Below are positions 34,725 to 45,764 of a stretch of 64,000 nucleotides of DNA, piece after piece (position 1 is the stretch's first letter; every line of letters begins with the position of its first letter). The stretch spans positions 124,001-188,000 of the forward strand of contig JAEHOE010000167.1 in assembly GCA_016858145.1 (NCBI GenBank), given 5' to 3'. Under the pieces are notes generated by a model, which was not told the DNA's origin, searched no databases, and was given only the letters and a program-made list of their open reading frames with translations. Position numbers and translations under genes: made by a program. Source of the stretch: Edaphochlamys debaryana. Its lineage: Eukaryota; Chlorophyta; Chlorophyceae; Chlamydomonadales.

Positions 34725-35270
34725 GGGCGGGGCCGTGGGGGCGGGGGCTTCACTCCTGGTGGCCGGGGGCAGGCGGCAGCTTGCTTACAAGCCGGGCGTG
34801 GGTGGAGAGCAGGCGGGATGCGCCTGGAGGGGTTGTGCGGGAGCCGCGTGTTGGGGCGGAGGCGTGAAGGGGCTGGCCTGGCAGCGGTGGAGAGCAGGAG
34901 CGGGCGGCGATGGCGGGGCAGGGCGCCTCGGGGTTCTCTCTGGATCTGGATCGGGCTGGGGAAGGGGTGCAGCGAGGGTCTCTTGGGAGGGCTCAGAGCG
35001 GCCCTTGGGGTGCAGAAGGCCCCATATGGGCGGTGAGCGGGATGCGGGATGCGGGGGCTGGCTGCTGCGATCGTGACGGAGATGATTGGGGGGGACGCAA
35101 AGGGCAAGGAATGGGAGGAGCCAGGCATGGGCGCAGAATCCTCCTGTGCGGGATGTGTGCGCTTTGGCGGCCACAGTCGCCTCACCGAGGCCCGGGAGGG
35201 CGTCCTGGGGCGCGGAGCGCAGGCGTCGATGCGCCGTTAGTTGGTGAAAGGTCGAGAGCACCATACCGCG

Positions 35271-35607
35271 GCTCGGTTGGAGGTCGGTGCGTCCCGCGAG
35301 TGATGCCCCACGGGAGCCCGCGCAGAGCGCCGCGGGGGGTAGGGCAAAGAGTAGGATCAGCAGCATTACACTTGCGTGGGCCGTGTCGAGCCGCCCAGCC
35401 GTCTGCAGCGCTCACAGGGCCGGCTGCTCTTGCACCTGCTGTACAGCTGCCGGGCAGTGCTGGGCGCCGTGTTTCCTCACCTCCCCCCGCCCCGACGCTC
35501 GGACTCAACTCGTGGTAACTCATTAGCTGCACACACACTTGGTGCTGAAGCCTCAACTTGCGTGCGTGCAGTCAGCGCTCGCGTTAGACCTTTTCGTCTG
35601 CGACGAC
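35271..35607. repeat. Local duplication, copy 1
   Basis: About 337 bases closely match 38258-38590 in the same orientation. The copies differ by scattered substitutions and a 4-base indel (GTGTTTCCTCACC against GTCCTCACC). Copy 1 lies about 550 bases after the HDH stop. On the minus strand both copies can read MLLIL-FALPPAALCAGSRG, a signal-peptide-like run, but no gene continues from it. Confidence 0.88.
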
Positions 35608-38257
35608 TTGCTTGAAGACAAGGCTGAACAAGGCTTCCACTGGGGTGGGGGCAAGGTATTGTGCAGCTATCCGGGCCATGGGTGGCCGAGCTTGCTATGC
35701 CCCGCATCGGAACAGGGCCCCCGTTTCTCAACGCCCCTTCACTCCCGTTCCTTTGAGGAGAGCAGGCGGGAGGGAGGTTCCGGCACAGGTGCAGCACAGG
35801 TGGGGGCGCAGTGCTCGAGGGATGCAGCAGTGCCGCGTTGCACGGGGCACGGGAACGGTCTGTCCCCAAGCCCCTTCGGCAGGTATCCGTTCCAGCCGCC
35901 CTGCAGGCTGGGCTATGGCAGGCCTGAGCCGGGGCAGGCTGGAAGCTGCATGCAGTACTTCTTGGCGCCAGCGGCAGGGGGCGGTGGATGGAGCACGCTT
36001 GGCGGTGGAACCGATTCGCCTGCTGCGGCGCGAGTTCAACCGCTCGTCTCGCAGCGAAGGGCTCGACCGTCCTCGACAGCGCGCCAAAGCTCGGCGCTAG
36101 CGCTGGTCATGCGTCTTGCATTTCCTTCTTTCTGTCAGTGCTGGGGCAGGGCCACCACGGCAAGCGTCTCGTCAAGCGCTGCAAACGCTCGGCGCCGGAC
36201 GCACCGTTCTGCACCGACCGCCGGTGGACCCGCGAACGCGAACGCACTCAGACGCGTTTACCACGCGCACTGTGTTCCAAAGCGTAAGCACGTCTAAGAC
36301 GCGCCCTCAATGCTTTTCGCGGTGGGAGATCAGGGCGCCTTGAACCCGGATCGGAGGTAGGGCACCCATGGCGAGCGCACGCGGACGGCGGGACGCTGCT
36401 CAGCCCTGCGCAAGGCCAAGGCAAGGTAGGAAGCACCATGTTGCGCAGCTGGGACCTTCAGGTAGGCAGCGCAGGCCTTGACTGCGTCGAAGAGCGCCGG
36501 CCGTCTGCAGCAGGTCCTTACCGCAGCCCTCCCGCGCAGCCCTGCACCTCGACCCCTTCAGTACCCAGGACCCAAGCGCCCGCCGTACAGCTGCCACAAG
36601 AGCTTCCTTGCCCCTCCTCTGGCCACGAGAATGAGAGAGATCGCGACGTCACACTGGAGACTGGACCGCACCAGATAGGCTAGCGGCCTGTGCGGGCTCA
36701 GCAGGTGCTCGGCCCCCTCCAGTCGTGTGTCCAGGCTCTCGGTCGGGCCCCGTTTCATCCACGATGGGGCTGCCGGCGTGCCGCGGGCCTTGAGGCAGAG
36801 GCAATGCCACCTGACTGCCGCCTCCGCCATCGCCGGCGTCCGGCCCCCCGCTGCCCCCGCCTGGCGCCTCGCGTCCCCCTCCGCTCCTACATCAGCAGAT
36901 GCGGCCCCTCCGAGTCTCCTGACCTCTGCCTTGCCTTGGCTCCGCCTTGGCTGCTACGACAGCAACATTGATGTCACACGCCGGATGGGGACCATCGTCC
37001 AGACGCGCCGTTCGGGGGCAAAGGAAAGCATAGAGGCCGGACTCATGTCTTGGGGAAGCAGGCAAGGAAGCAAGTAAGCAAGTAAGCAAGGAGGGCCAAG
37101 CAGGGTCCACCTGCCTTGGGGTGAGCATGAGCCCGGGGCTGCAGACTCCCGCACGCACACGGCAGCAGCCCGGCAGCGGCGTGGGTACCACACTTCATTC
37201 AGGCATCCAGTGATGGCAAGATACTTGCTTGGCACCACGATGAGGGAACCGAGGTGAGGTGCACGGCAGCTGAACGCCAAAGCTAGAAAGCCAGCGCACG
37301 CCACCCTGCAGGGCCTACACCATGGGACGCGGTGGTCAGCGGCAGTTTCGGGTACGACCAGAGCAAGTACACACGACCAATGGAGGAGTGGAGGACAGGG
37401 GGGGAGCACTAGGGGAAGATTGTGGGGACCATGCCTGTCATGCGTGACGGTGGCGGGTGCAGCAGTGGCTCAATTACGGGTAGGAGAGCAGTTGAAAGAG
37501 AGGGGGGAGGGTGTGCTCGGGGATGGAGCTGGCGGACATGGGGGGGAGGGCGGGGCGCACCATGGCAGCATACGGGCTGACGAGAGGCTATCCACCTAAT
37601 CCACGAGCATACGGAGACTTCTGCGTCTACGAGAGGTCGGTGGCTGGCCGGCAGCAGGCTTCACACCCCGCGTTTTGGCGCGGGGGCTGCCACCGCAGCC
37701 TGCAGGGCCGTCCGAAGCTGCCACCTGACCGCAAGGGTGACGCCCTGTGACGCCAGTGACCGGGGTGACAGACGGGCCGACCAGGCCGACACGGGCTGAC
37801 CAAGTTGAAGAGAGGCGTAGAAGTCAGACGCGGACTGTAGCCGGTTGCGCTTCGGCTGCTGTGAAGGGGTGCCCAGCCTGCGTTCGCAAGGCCCTTAGCA
37901 AGGAGCCCGGGAGGTCGGATGTGTAATGTGTGTGAAGCAGGGGTGGGGCCCGTGCGGTCACCGGCGGAAGGGACCTGGGCGGCAGGTGCCCTCGGGGCCG
38001 CCGCCCAACCGCCGCGTGGAGTAGTCTCCACCACGCACGCAGCGCTCCTCTGTGCGCAACACGAAAGCACCTGGCAGGCGGTGTGCTCCACCGCGGCGGG
38101 GCCAGGACCGAGGGTGTGGTGTCACGCGCGGCAATCGTTCGGCTCGTCGGAGCCGCGTACGCGAGGTCACTCGCTCCTCTATACCGCTCAGCCTTTGTAA
38201 ATTTTGATAGCTGCTCATCTTATTGAGGCACGGCCGTGTTCTTGAATCGCGCTCCTG

Positions 38258-38590
38258 GCTCGGCTGGAGGTAGGCGCGTCCCGCGAGTGATGCCCCGCGG
38301 GAGCCCGCGCAGAGCGCCGCGGGGGGTAGGGCAAAGGGTAGGATCAGCAGCATTACACTTGCGTGGGCCGTGCCGAGCCGCCCAGCCGTCTGCAGCGCTC
38401 ACAGGGCCGGCTGCTCTTGCACCTGCTGTACAGCTGCCGGGCAGTGCTGGGCGCCGTCCTCACCTCCCCCCGCCCCGACGCTCGGACTCAACTCGTGGTA
38501 ACTCATTAGCTGCACACACACTTGGTACTGAAGCCTCAACTTGCGTGCGTGCAGTCAGCGCTCGCGTTAGACCTTTTCGTCTGCGACGAC
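38258..38590. repeat. Local duplication, copy 2, just upstream of the subtilase
   Basis: Partner of 35271-35607. It ends about 280 bases before the subtilase ATG, so it may include promoter or 5' leader of that gene. Together with the exon copy at 33678-34140 it shows that two adjacent pieces of the subtilase 5' region were copied toward HDH, but in swapped order, so not as one simple block. Confidence 0.88.
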
Positions 38591-38872
38591 GCGCTTGGCG
38601 CTATTCCGGAGCTGATTACACGATTTGACCCTCTTGCTTAAAGGTGGGCAGCCGGGAAGGCTTTACGAGCAAGTTTTCAGCTTTGTGCGCCCATCGCCCG
38701 GTTCGCAGAGTGAGCGCGCAGCGAGAGTCTCCCTCTTCTGCTCGATCATTCAGGTGCTACGCTGCATACTCTACATCTGGAACACGCCGCTGAGGCTGCG
38801 GCAGGCGGAGACGTTATGGATGCGGATGCGTGAGGCGGGCCACTGAGCCGCGCTTGCGGCGTGGTGCCCTAC

Positions 38873-41800
38873 ATGCCGCTGCCGAGGATGAGAGCGTGGA
38901 ATGCAAGGACCGCGTGGTCCTTGCTGGTCGCGTTCGCCATCCTGGCTCTGGCTGGCAGCGGGCCGGGTCGACCAGCCTTCGCCCGCGTGGTGAAAAGGAA
39001 AAAGAACACCAAGCTGGTTCCGTCGCCTAAACCTCTCGGCCAGGCGCAGGGCTCGGCTGTCCCTGGGTCGGTGGCCGACCGCTTCCTCGTGAAGCTCCGA
39101 CCTCGCCAGCCCGGCGCGGCGCGGTCTGCGAGTGTCGGAGGACAGACTAGGGCGCAGCAAATTGTCGGGCGGATGAGGAGTGCCAAAGTGTCCGCGCGGT
39201 TGCTGCAAGAGTTCAGCACCGCGTGGGATGGCTTCAGCCTCCAAGCCGACGACGTGGACGCAGCCCTAGCAGCCCTTGACGAGGACTTCGAGGTCCTATC
39301 CATCTTCCCGGTGGTGAGCGGGGGTGCCAGGCGCGGGTCGCGTGCACTAACCCCGTGCCATGCCGGCAACGCTGCTGTCGGCCGCGCGGCGGCCTTGCAC
39401 CGCCCGGGGTCAGGCTGGAGTTTTTGACGGGGCATGTTTGGTGTTAGCCTCGCACTGCGCGCAGCCCCTCGCTGCTCCTGCGGTTGCCGACGGCGCCATG
39501 TGGGCATGCCCGCCGCAGGTCTGGCTGCCGGGGCCCGACACCACAGTCGTCGACGTGGACGTTCGCTCGCTGAAGGGCTCATACCTCGTAGCCGACGCCG
39601 CGGCGCCCACTAGCAATACCACCTCGCGGCTCGCGGCGGGGGGCTATAGGCGCCTGGATGGCTGGGATGTCAAGGTGCGTTTGGCTAGGTGTGACCGCTT
39701 CCTCACACCTCCCCCTTACTCCGACGTGGCTTCCTGCCGCCGACTGACACTCCACTCGCGCCATGCGCCCGGCAGCTCCTCTCCTTCCTCCCTCGTCAAC
39801 GTGCACTGCTTGCCCGACCCTGCAGGTCGGCATAATTGACACGGGTGTTGACTACAAGCACCCTGCCTTTGGCGGCGACATGGGGGACGGCATGACCGTG
39901 GCTTACGGCTGGGACTTCGCGGGCGATTCATTCAAACCGGGCGGCGTGCCCACGCCGGACGCTGACCCGGTGAGAGCAATTGCGACCTCTGGGCTTCTGA
40001 CCCCACCAGCCGGCGGCTGTGGCCCCAACCTCACCCATATGGAGCTGGCTTCAGTTACGGGAGGGTTACTTGACCGACTGCGAGTCTCGGCGCCTTTGGC
40101 TGAATTTTCTGAGTGACGCACGTGCACGTAGGCGATCCTCGGGTCTGGTTGGCGCCTCTCACCATGCTGCTTCCCCCTTGTCCCTCCGACCCAGATGGAC
40201 TGCGCTGGTCACGGCACTCACGTGGCGGGGATCATTGCGGGCATCCTCTCGGATCCCTCGGGCTTCAAGTTCCAGGTGGGGCTGGGTCCGGCCGGAGGCC
40301 ACGGGACTCGGAGCACACCAATCGAAACGGCTGTGCCTTGGGGGCCTTGCTTCCAACCGTGCGGCTCCTATTTTTGCGCGTTCCTCTCAGCCTGTGCCAA
40401 CCGCTCTCTGCTTCACCCTCCCTCTGCTTCGCTCCGCTTCGCAGGGCGTGGCCCCCGGCGTTACGCTGGGCGCCTACAAGGTGTTTGGCTGCAGCGGGGG
40501 CACCACCTCGGAGCTGGTGGTGGCGGCGCTGGACCAGGCGGCAAGGGACGGGATGCAGGTGGGGCTCAGTGCTGGCGAGTGGGGCCACAGCTCGGGGGGT
40601 ACGCAGCACGTGGCGGGTGCCTGGGCCTGGCCCGGAGGGCAGGTCTGAAGGCACGATGCCGCAGTTACGGCCTTGCCCTTGGGCTCGGGCTCCTGGTTCA
40701 GAGCAGCTTGCCAGCCTGGCCCGACGTATGCTTATCGCACCTGCACCCCCTCGCCCTCTACTCCCACCTCCCGCAGATCATCAACCTCTCTGTGGGGGAT
40801 GAGGGCGCCTGGAACGGGCCAGTGGCTGAGTCCGTGGCCCGCCTGGCCGCCATGGGGACCATTGTGGTGGGGGCCGCGGGCAACGCGGGCTCGGCCGGGC
40901 TGTTCATGCAGACGTCGGTTGCCAGCGCGGCACCGACCATCGCAGTCGGTTCGGTCCAGTCACTAGCAGCCGGGACGTCGGGCCTGAGCCTGACAATCAG
41001 CGGCGCCTTCGGCACCGTTCGGACGGTCAACGCGTTGATCAGCTATGGTGACACGGCATCGCTGGTCAGCGCCGTGGTCAAACCTTCGGCGGCCGCGCTC
41101 GCGGCTGGCGCTGCTGCGACCAGTGCCTCCTCGGATGGGTGCAACAGCGCCGTACTCGGCGACTTGGCAGGGACGGTCGCGCTCATCTCGTCTGGGGGCT
41201 GCGCGCCCGCAGTAAAGGCAGCCAACGTGCTGTCGCGTGGCGGGATCGGCATTGTCCTGTACGGCGATGCGTCGGCGCTTGCGGAGGTCTCCAAGCCTCC
41301 TGCGGCCTGGCTGGCGCCGTACACGCCGTACGGCCTGCCGCTGGCATTTGTGGATGCTGACACGGGTCGGGTGCTGTTCGACACGTACCGTACGATGGCA
41401 GCCGTGGCCCCATCGTTGAATCCCTTGCCGTCGCCGTCGCCGCCGCCCAGTGGCAACCCCCTGTCCAGGACGCCGCCGGTGATCCGGGCGAGCCTGCCCC
41501 CACCGGCGGCTGCGCTGCGGCCGTCGCCGCGCGTCTTGGTGGTGCCGCGGCCTCCGTCCCCGCGTCCTCCACCGGCGGACAATAACAGCGGCAACAACGG
41601 CAATGGCAACGGGAATGGGAAGGGGAATGGCAAGGGCGGCCGACGGCGGCTCATTGAGAGCGCGTCAGGGGCTTCCGCCGGCAAGGCGGCTCTGCTGCAC
41701 GGACGGCGGCGGGACCTGCTGTCAGTGGCGGGGCCTGCGGACGAGGGGCAGCGGGCGGGGATGAGGCAGCTCCTGCAGGGGGCCGGCGACAGCGGCATGG

Positions 41801-43676
41801 CTCTGCCAACCATTTTGGCGGCCGGTGGCTCGCTGGTGTCGCGCTTCTCCTCGTGGGGACCGGTGAGCTTTGGGTTTTGGTCAGGGTCACGCTGGAGTAT
41901 GGGGCACGACAATTGCTGCGACCAGGTCTGCCTTCTTGAGGGCAGCCTTGGCGCTGATGATGTTTCCCTCCACCTGCACGTGGCCCCTTTGCTCACCCGG
42001 CTCTCCCGCCCTTGCCCTCCGCCCCTCTCCCTCCTCCCCCAGAGCCCCGACCTCCTCATCAAGCCCTCGCTCATCGCCCCGGGCGGCGGTGTGCTGAGCA
42101 CCGTGCCCGTGACGCCCCGCTCCGACAATGGCCGCGCCTCGACCAGCGGCTTCGCCGTCATGGCGGGCACCTCGCAGGCAGCGCCCTACGTGGCAGCGGC
42201 CGCGGCGCTCTACCTGCAGGCCAACCAGGGCAGCGAGCCCTCGGTTGCTGACGTGGAGTCTGCCCTCGTGTGCACAGCCAAGCCCGCCTTCGACCTCAGC
42301 GCGCCGGCCTCTGCCGCGGTCGCCGGCGCGCTCCCGGCCAGCGCGTTCCGCGTGGGCGGCGGCGTGGTGGACATTGCCGCCATGGCGACCAACCTCGCTG
42401 ACGTGTCGCCCTGCAAGCTGGAGCTGGGCTCCGGGTTATCGCAAGGCAAGGGCACGACCTTCACAATCGACGTCACCAACCGCGGCTCGGCGCCGCTGAC
42501 GTTCCGGCTGCTGCACCGCCCCGCCGCGTCCGTCGACGCCAGCACCATTCTGTCCGTCAGCGCTGTGCCGGGCACCGCAAACAACTCGCGCCGTGCCGAC
42601 GCCTTTGCGCCGGCCGCCCTGCCCGCGGCGGCCGTGCTGGGCATCAGCGCCGTGCGGGTGGGCGACATGGACACAGTCACCATCCCCGGCAACGGCAAGA
42701 GCAGGTTCAAGGTAGGCAGGCCGTTGGGGGCCGCAGGCCGTGGGGCTTGCGCCTTGGTTTGGTGCCACGTCGTGGGATCGGGCGACCCCCCGGCTGCTGC
42801 TCCCGCGTATAGCCTCGCTCGTGCCTTGCGTCTTGCTCCTCCGGCTGGCACTTCCCCACCTCGTCCTCGCCTCGTGCCTTGGCCCTCGCTCACGTCAACA
42901 ACGCCCGCCCCCTCAACCCTCCGCCGCAGGTCACGATCGGCCTGGCCTCCTGGGTGTCCAAGGCGAGCAAGGTGCTTCTGTCGGGCTACCTGGTGATGGA
43001 CCCCCTGCCGCCCACGGGGCCCTCCAACAACCCCGCCGTACAGGCGGCGGCGCTGCAGCCGCCGCTGTACCTGCCGTACGTCGGCTACTCGGCTTCCTTC
43101 TCCGACCTGCCCGTCCTGCTGCCCTCCAGCCCCGGCGGTCTGACCACGCCGACCGGGTCATGGTGGTGGGACGACGGCGCGGCCGGCTACTCGACGCTGT
43201 ACGGGGCGCCGCCGCCCATGGGCGAAGCGCCGCCGCCGGAAGGGTACGACCCGGAGGGCGACGATGACCAGGACGACTCGAAGAACAACGGCAAGATTCC
43301 CTCGGGCAACCCGCGCCCGCCGCAGTTTTCCTATGCTCTGGGGGGGCCCAAGGCTTCGTTGCCTGCTCTGGCCCTGTGGCTGCAGCGCCAGCCGGCGGGG
43401 CAGGAGCTGCACGTCTTCTCGGCCTCCACCGGCAACGTGCAGGTGGGCTACGTGAGCCTGCAGCAGACCATACGGCGGCAGCCGGACGGCTCGCCCATGG
43501 TGCTGACGTGGCGTGGGTCGTATTACGACCTGAAGCTGAAGCGCGAGGTGTTTGCCAGCCCCGGAGATTATTACTTCGAGGTCCGGCTCCGGCGGCCAAA
43601 TGCGGCCGCTGATTCGGACCAAAGCCTGGTGTACGACGTGTGGCAGACGCCTGTGTTCAGGCTGACTAAGTCGTGA
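38873..43676 (+). CDS. Secreted subtilisin-like serine protease (S8 family)
   Basis: Eight exons (38873-39313, 39519-39674, 39826-39969, 40195-40275, 40445-40558, 40777-41862, 42043-42711, 42930-43676) give 1,145 residues in exact phase. A signal peptide ([15 protein letters not shown]) is followed by a basic segment and a propeptide-like region (about 45-185). The catalytic triad is complete: Asp in VGIIDTGVD, His in GHGTHVAGI, Ser in AGTSQAAPYVA; the oxyanion Asn is in VGAAGNAG. The Ser box has Gln where most subtilases have Met. Between the Asn region and the Ser box lies a protease-associated-like domain (NVLSRGGIGIVLYGD), then a Pro/Ser-rich hydroxyproline-type and Asn/Gly-rich linker. 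The C-terminal 450 residues hold a fibronectin-like region (TFTIDVTNRGSAPLTF) and a unique end. It likely acts outside the cell or in the wall; substrate unknown. Exon 1 is duplicated in HDH intron 9. Confidence 0.93.
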
Positions 43677-45764
43677 GGCTTGGGATGAGTAAGGTGTAGA
43701 GGTGTCTTGGGCGAGGGGTGATGTGGGTCGGAGGGATCTGGGTCGGTTGGAGGTGGGCGAGGAAGGGGAGCATATGGGGGTGGGGGGCGTAGTGCGCAGC
43801 GTGCGAAGGGTAGGCCTGCGAATGCGGCAGGCCTTGTTCTGCAGGTGGTGGCATGCATGTGATGGCAGACAGGATCGGACCAAGGACGGCACGGCTTCGT
43901 GTGACAGTGCTTAAGCAGGAGGGCGAGCGCAGGTGTGACGGACACCTTGTTGTCCCGGCTTTTGTCTGGGGCACCCCGGGGACCAATTTAACGACAGCAA
44001 GGCAGTGCACATATAGCGCACGCATGTTGCGGTTGCGGTTTGAGTTGCGGTTTGAGTTGTCTGAGTCTTCTCTCCGTGCGCTTCTCCCTACTGAGTGCCG
44101 GTTGATGCCAACGGGTCGGTAGCTTGGAGGTTGTATCTTTGTGGGTTTCCCGCGTGGTTGCGGCATCTGCCCAAGGACTCTCTGTCCCTGGCGGTGCAGC
44201 ACAGCGCGCATCTCTATCTCTCTTTCCGTCCTGCGGCTTAGCGTGCGGGCGGTCGATTGATTCTTCCTACCTAGGCGTGCACTTGATGTAGCGGCCCGTA
44301 AGAGTTGTGTGGGCTTTGAGCATTGATGGCGCGATGCACGCAGCGTTGTGCGTGCTAGGTGGCGGGCTGGCCCGCCGGGTGGCACGCATCTGCGACTCAT
44401 CTGCCATGTCTCTCAGCCCCTGCAGTGGGCGCTCGACGGCCGTCCCGGCCTTCATCTCTCTTCTCTCGCGTTTGAGTGGCTTGTGAGCGGCGTGTGGGGA
44501 TGTGGGAATTTGCAGTTTCTGCATTTCGTTGCGAAAGTGCGCAACTGGCACCCCTTGTTGAAGCGAGCGTGAGGCGGCAGGTGAAGGGCTGGGTGGCTGC
44601 AATGTCGATGTGTTGCTGTTTGGGGTCGTGGGCACGCAGGAGGGCTGCGTTGTGTGCCGGCGGGCCTCCGCGCCGGGCACCGGCCAAGCGGCGCTTTAAT
44701 GTGTTGTGTGCGTGGGATACCCATCATCTGTGTGGATGAGGATGCCCTGGCGTCGTGGCTGGGTGATGGGAGGCATTGAGCTCTTCGCGCGGTTTCGGGC
44801 GTGGAGTGGGGCCCGAGCATTGGCGTGGTGGTATGGTGGCTAGGTGCATGGGGATGATTGTGCCCCGACCCTTGTTTGTGCTGGCGTTGTTTTGGGGGGC
44901 TCCAGGCAGATCGAGACGGCGCTAGACGCCGTTCGTGCTTCAGACTCATGGCGGAAGGACCCTTAGACACGCCATGCGCCGATTGATTCTAACCCTAACT
45001 CTAGTTTGGTGAGGGCGGCGTACATCCGCTGTAACGTCGAGCCCCTGCGCTATGAATTCCATGGCCCGCCCCGCCAACCATCGCAGTCCACCCGCCCAGT
45101 CCCCCAGCCCCCCCTCCTGCACCCGCCTCCCCACCACACCAACGTGCGATAACCGCGGAACCTGATGCGCGATCCCAGTCTGCGCCGATGCACAGCCTTA
45201 AGTCCGTGCAGCTGGGGGGCCGATGGGGATACAATGCGATTCGCAGGCTGTCGGGAGAGCAGCAGGCTGCCAGCCCCGGCGGCGGACGGGTGGTCGTCGA
45301 CCTTGCCGGGATGCGTTCGCGTTTGCGTTTCGCCCGAAGCAGGTGGCGGCTCCACATGTTCCACTGATGAAGGGTAGTGTGCCTGGGCTGCCAGGAGTGA
45401 CTCCCACTGGTTGCTAGGTCACGGTCCTTACCAATCGTCGCCCATGACCGACGCGCCCCCACGTGACATGAGTAGCCCCCCGCCCACCCCAGCAAAGCAC
45501 CGCGCGCCTGCTGGTATTGGTCGACGATATAAAGGAGAAAAGGCCCGCGAGCTGCACGGACCGCGGAGTCGGGCCGAGCTGTACGGCGCTCGTCCCGGAT
45601 CCAGAAGCTGTCGCGCCCCATATAAGCGCCCCCGCAGCGCCAGCTCGCTGCGACCAGCCAGCCACACTCCGCTAGCCATATGTATTACAGTTTACATAGC
45701 CCAGTTCTATAGCCTGGTCACACGCACCCTGCGCCCGCTGCCAATCGTTGATTGGGCCGGCAAC
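43677..45764. other. 2-kb spacer before the expansin gene
   Basis: No gene was recognised. It holds short GTTGCGGTTTGAGTTGCGG repeats near 44030-44060 and the expansin promoter at its right end. Open frames on both strands lack domains. Confidence 0.45.
45526..45535 (+). promoter_or_regulatory. TATA-like box upstream of the expansin gene
   Basis: GATATAAAGG in a GC-rich setting, 230 bases upstream of the ATG at 45765. A second weaker candidate, CATATAAGC, lies near 45618. Either would fit a leader of 100-200 bases. Confidence 0.45.

Larger units (their letters stand above)
34725..38872. other. Gene-poor 4.1-kb spacer with one arm of a duplication at each side
   Basis: No gene was recognised between HDH and the subtilase. 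It contains the paired repeats at 35271-35607 and 38258-38590, and a small run of AAGTAAGC units near 37068-37092. The open frame 35539-36297 (plus, about 250 codons) has no domain and no convincing start; others overlap on the opposite strand. Plus-strand sequence just upstream of 38873 should hold the subtilase promoter, but no TATA box stands out. Confidence 0.45.

Noticed and set aside
35539..36297. Possible gene in the HDH-subtilase spacer
   Set aside because: It has no domain, no plausible start context and no splice pattern, and similar-length frames overlap it on the other strand.
37958..38353. Minus-strand signal-peptide-like run MLLILPFALPPAALC in the duplicated element
   Set aside because: It is present in both copies only because the DNA is duplicated. 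No downstream coding sequence follows in either copy.
44988..45005. Telomere-like CCCTAA repeats
   Set aside because: Only a short CTAACCCTAACTCTA stretch occurs, with no array, so it is not telomeric.
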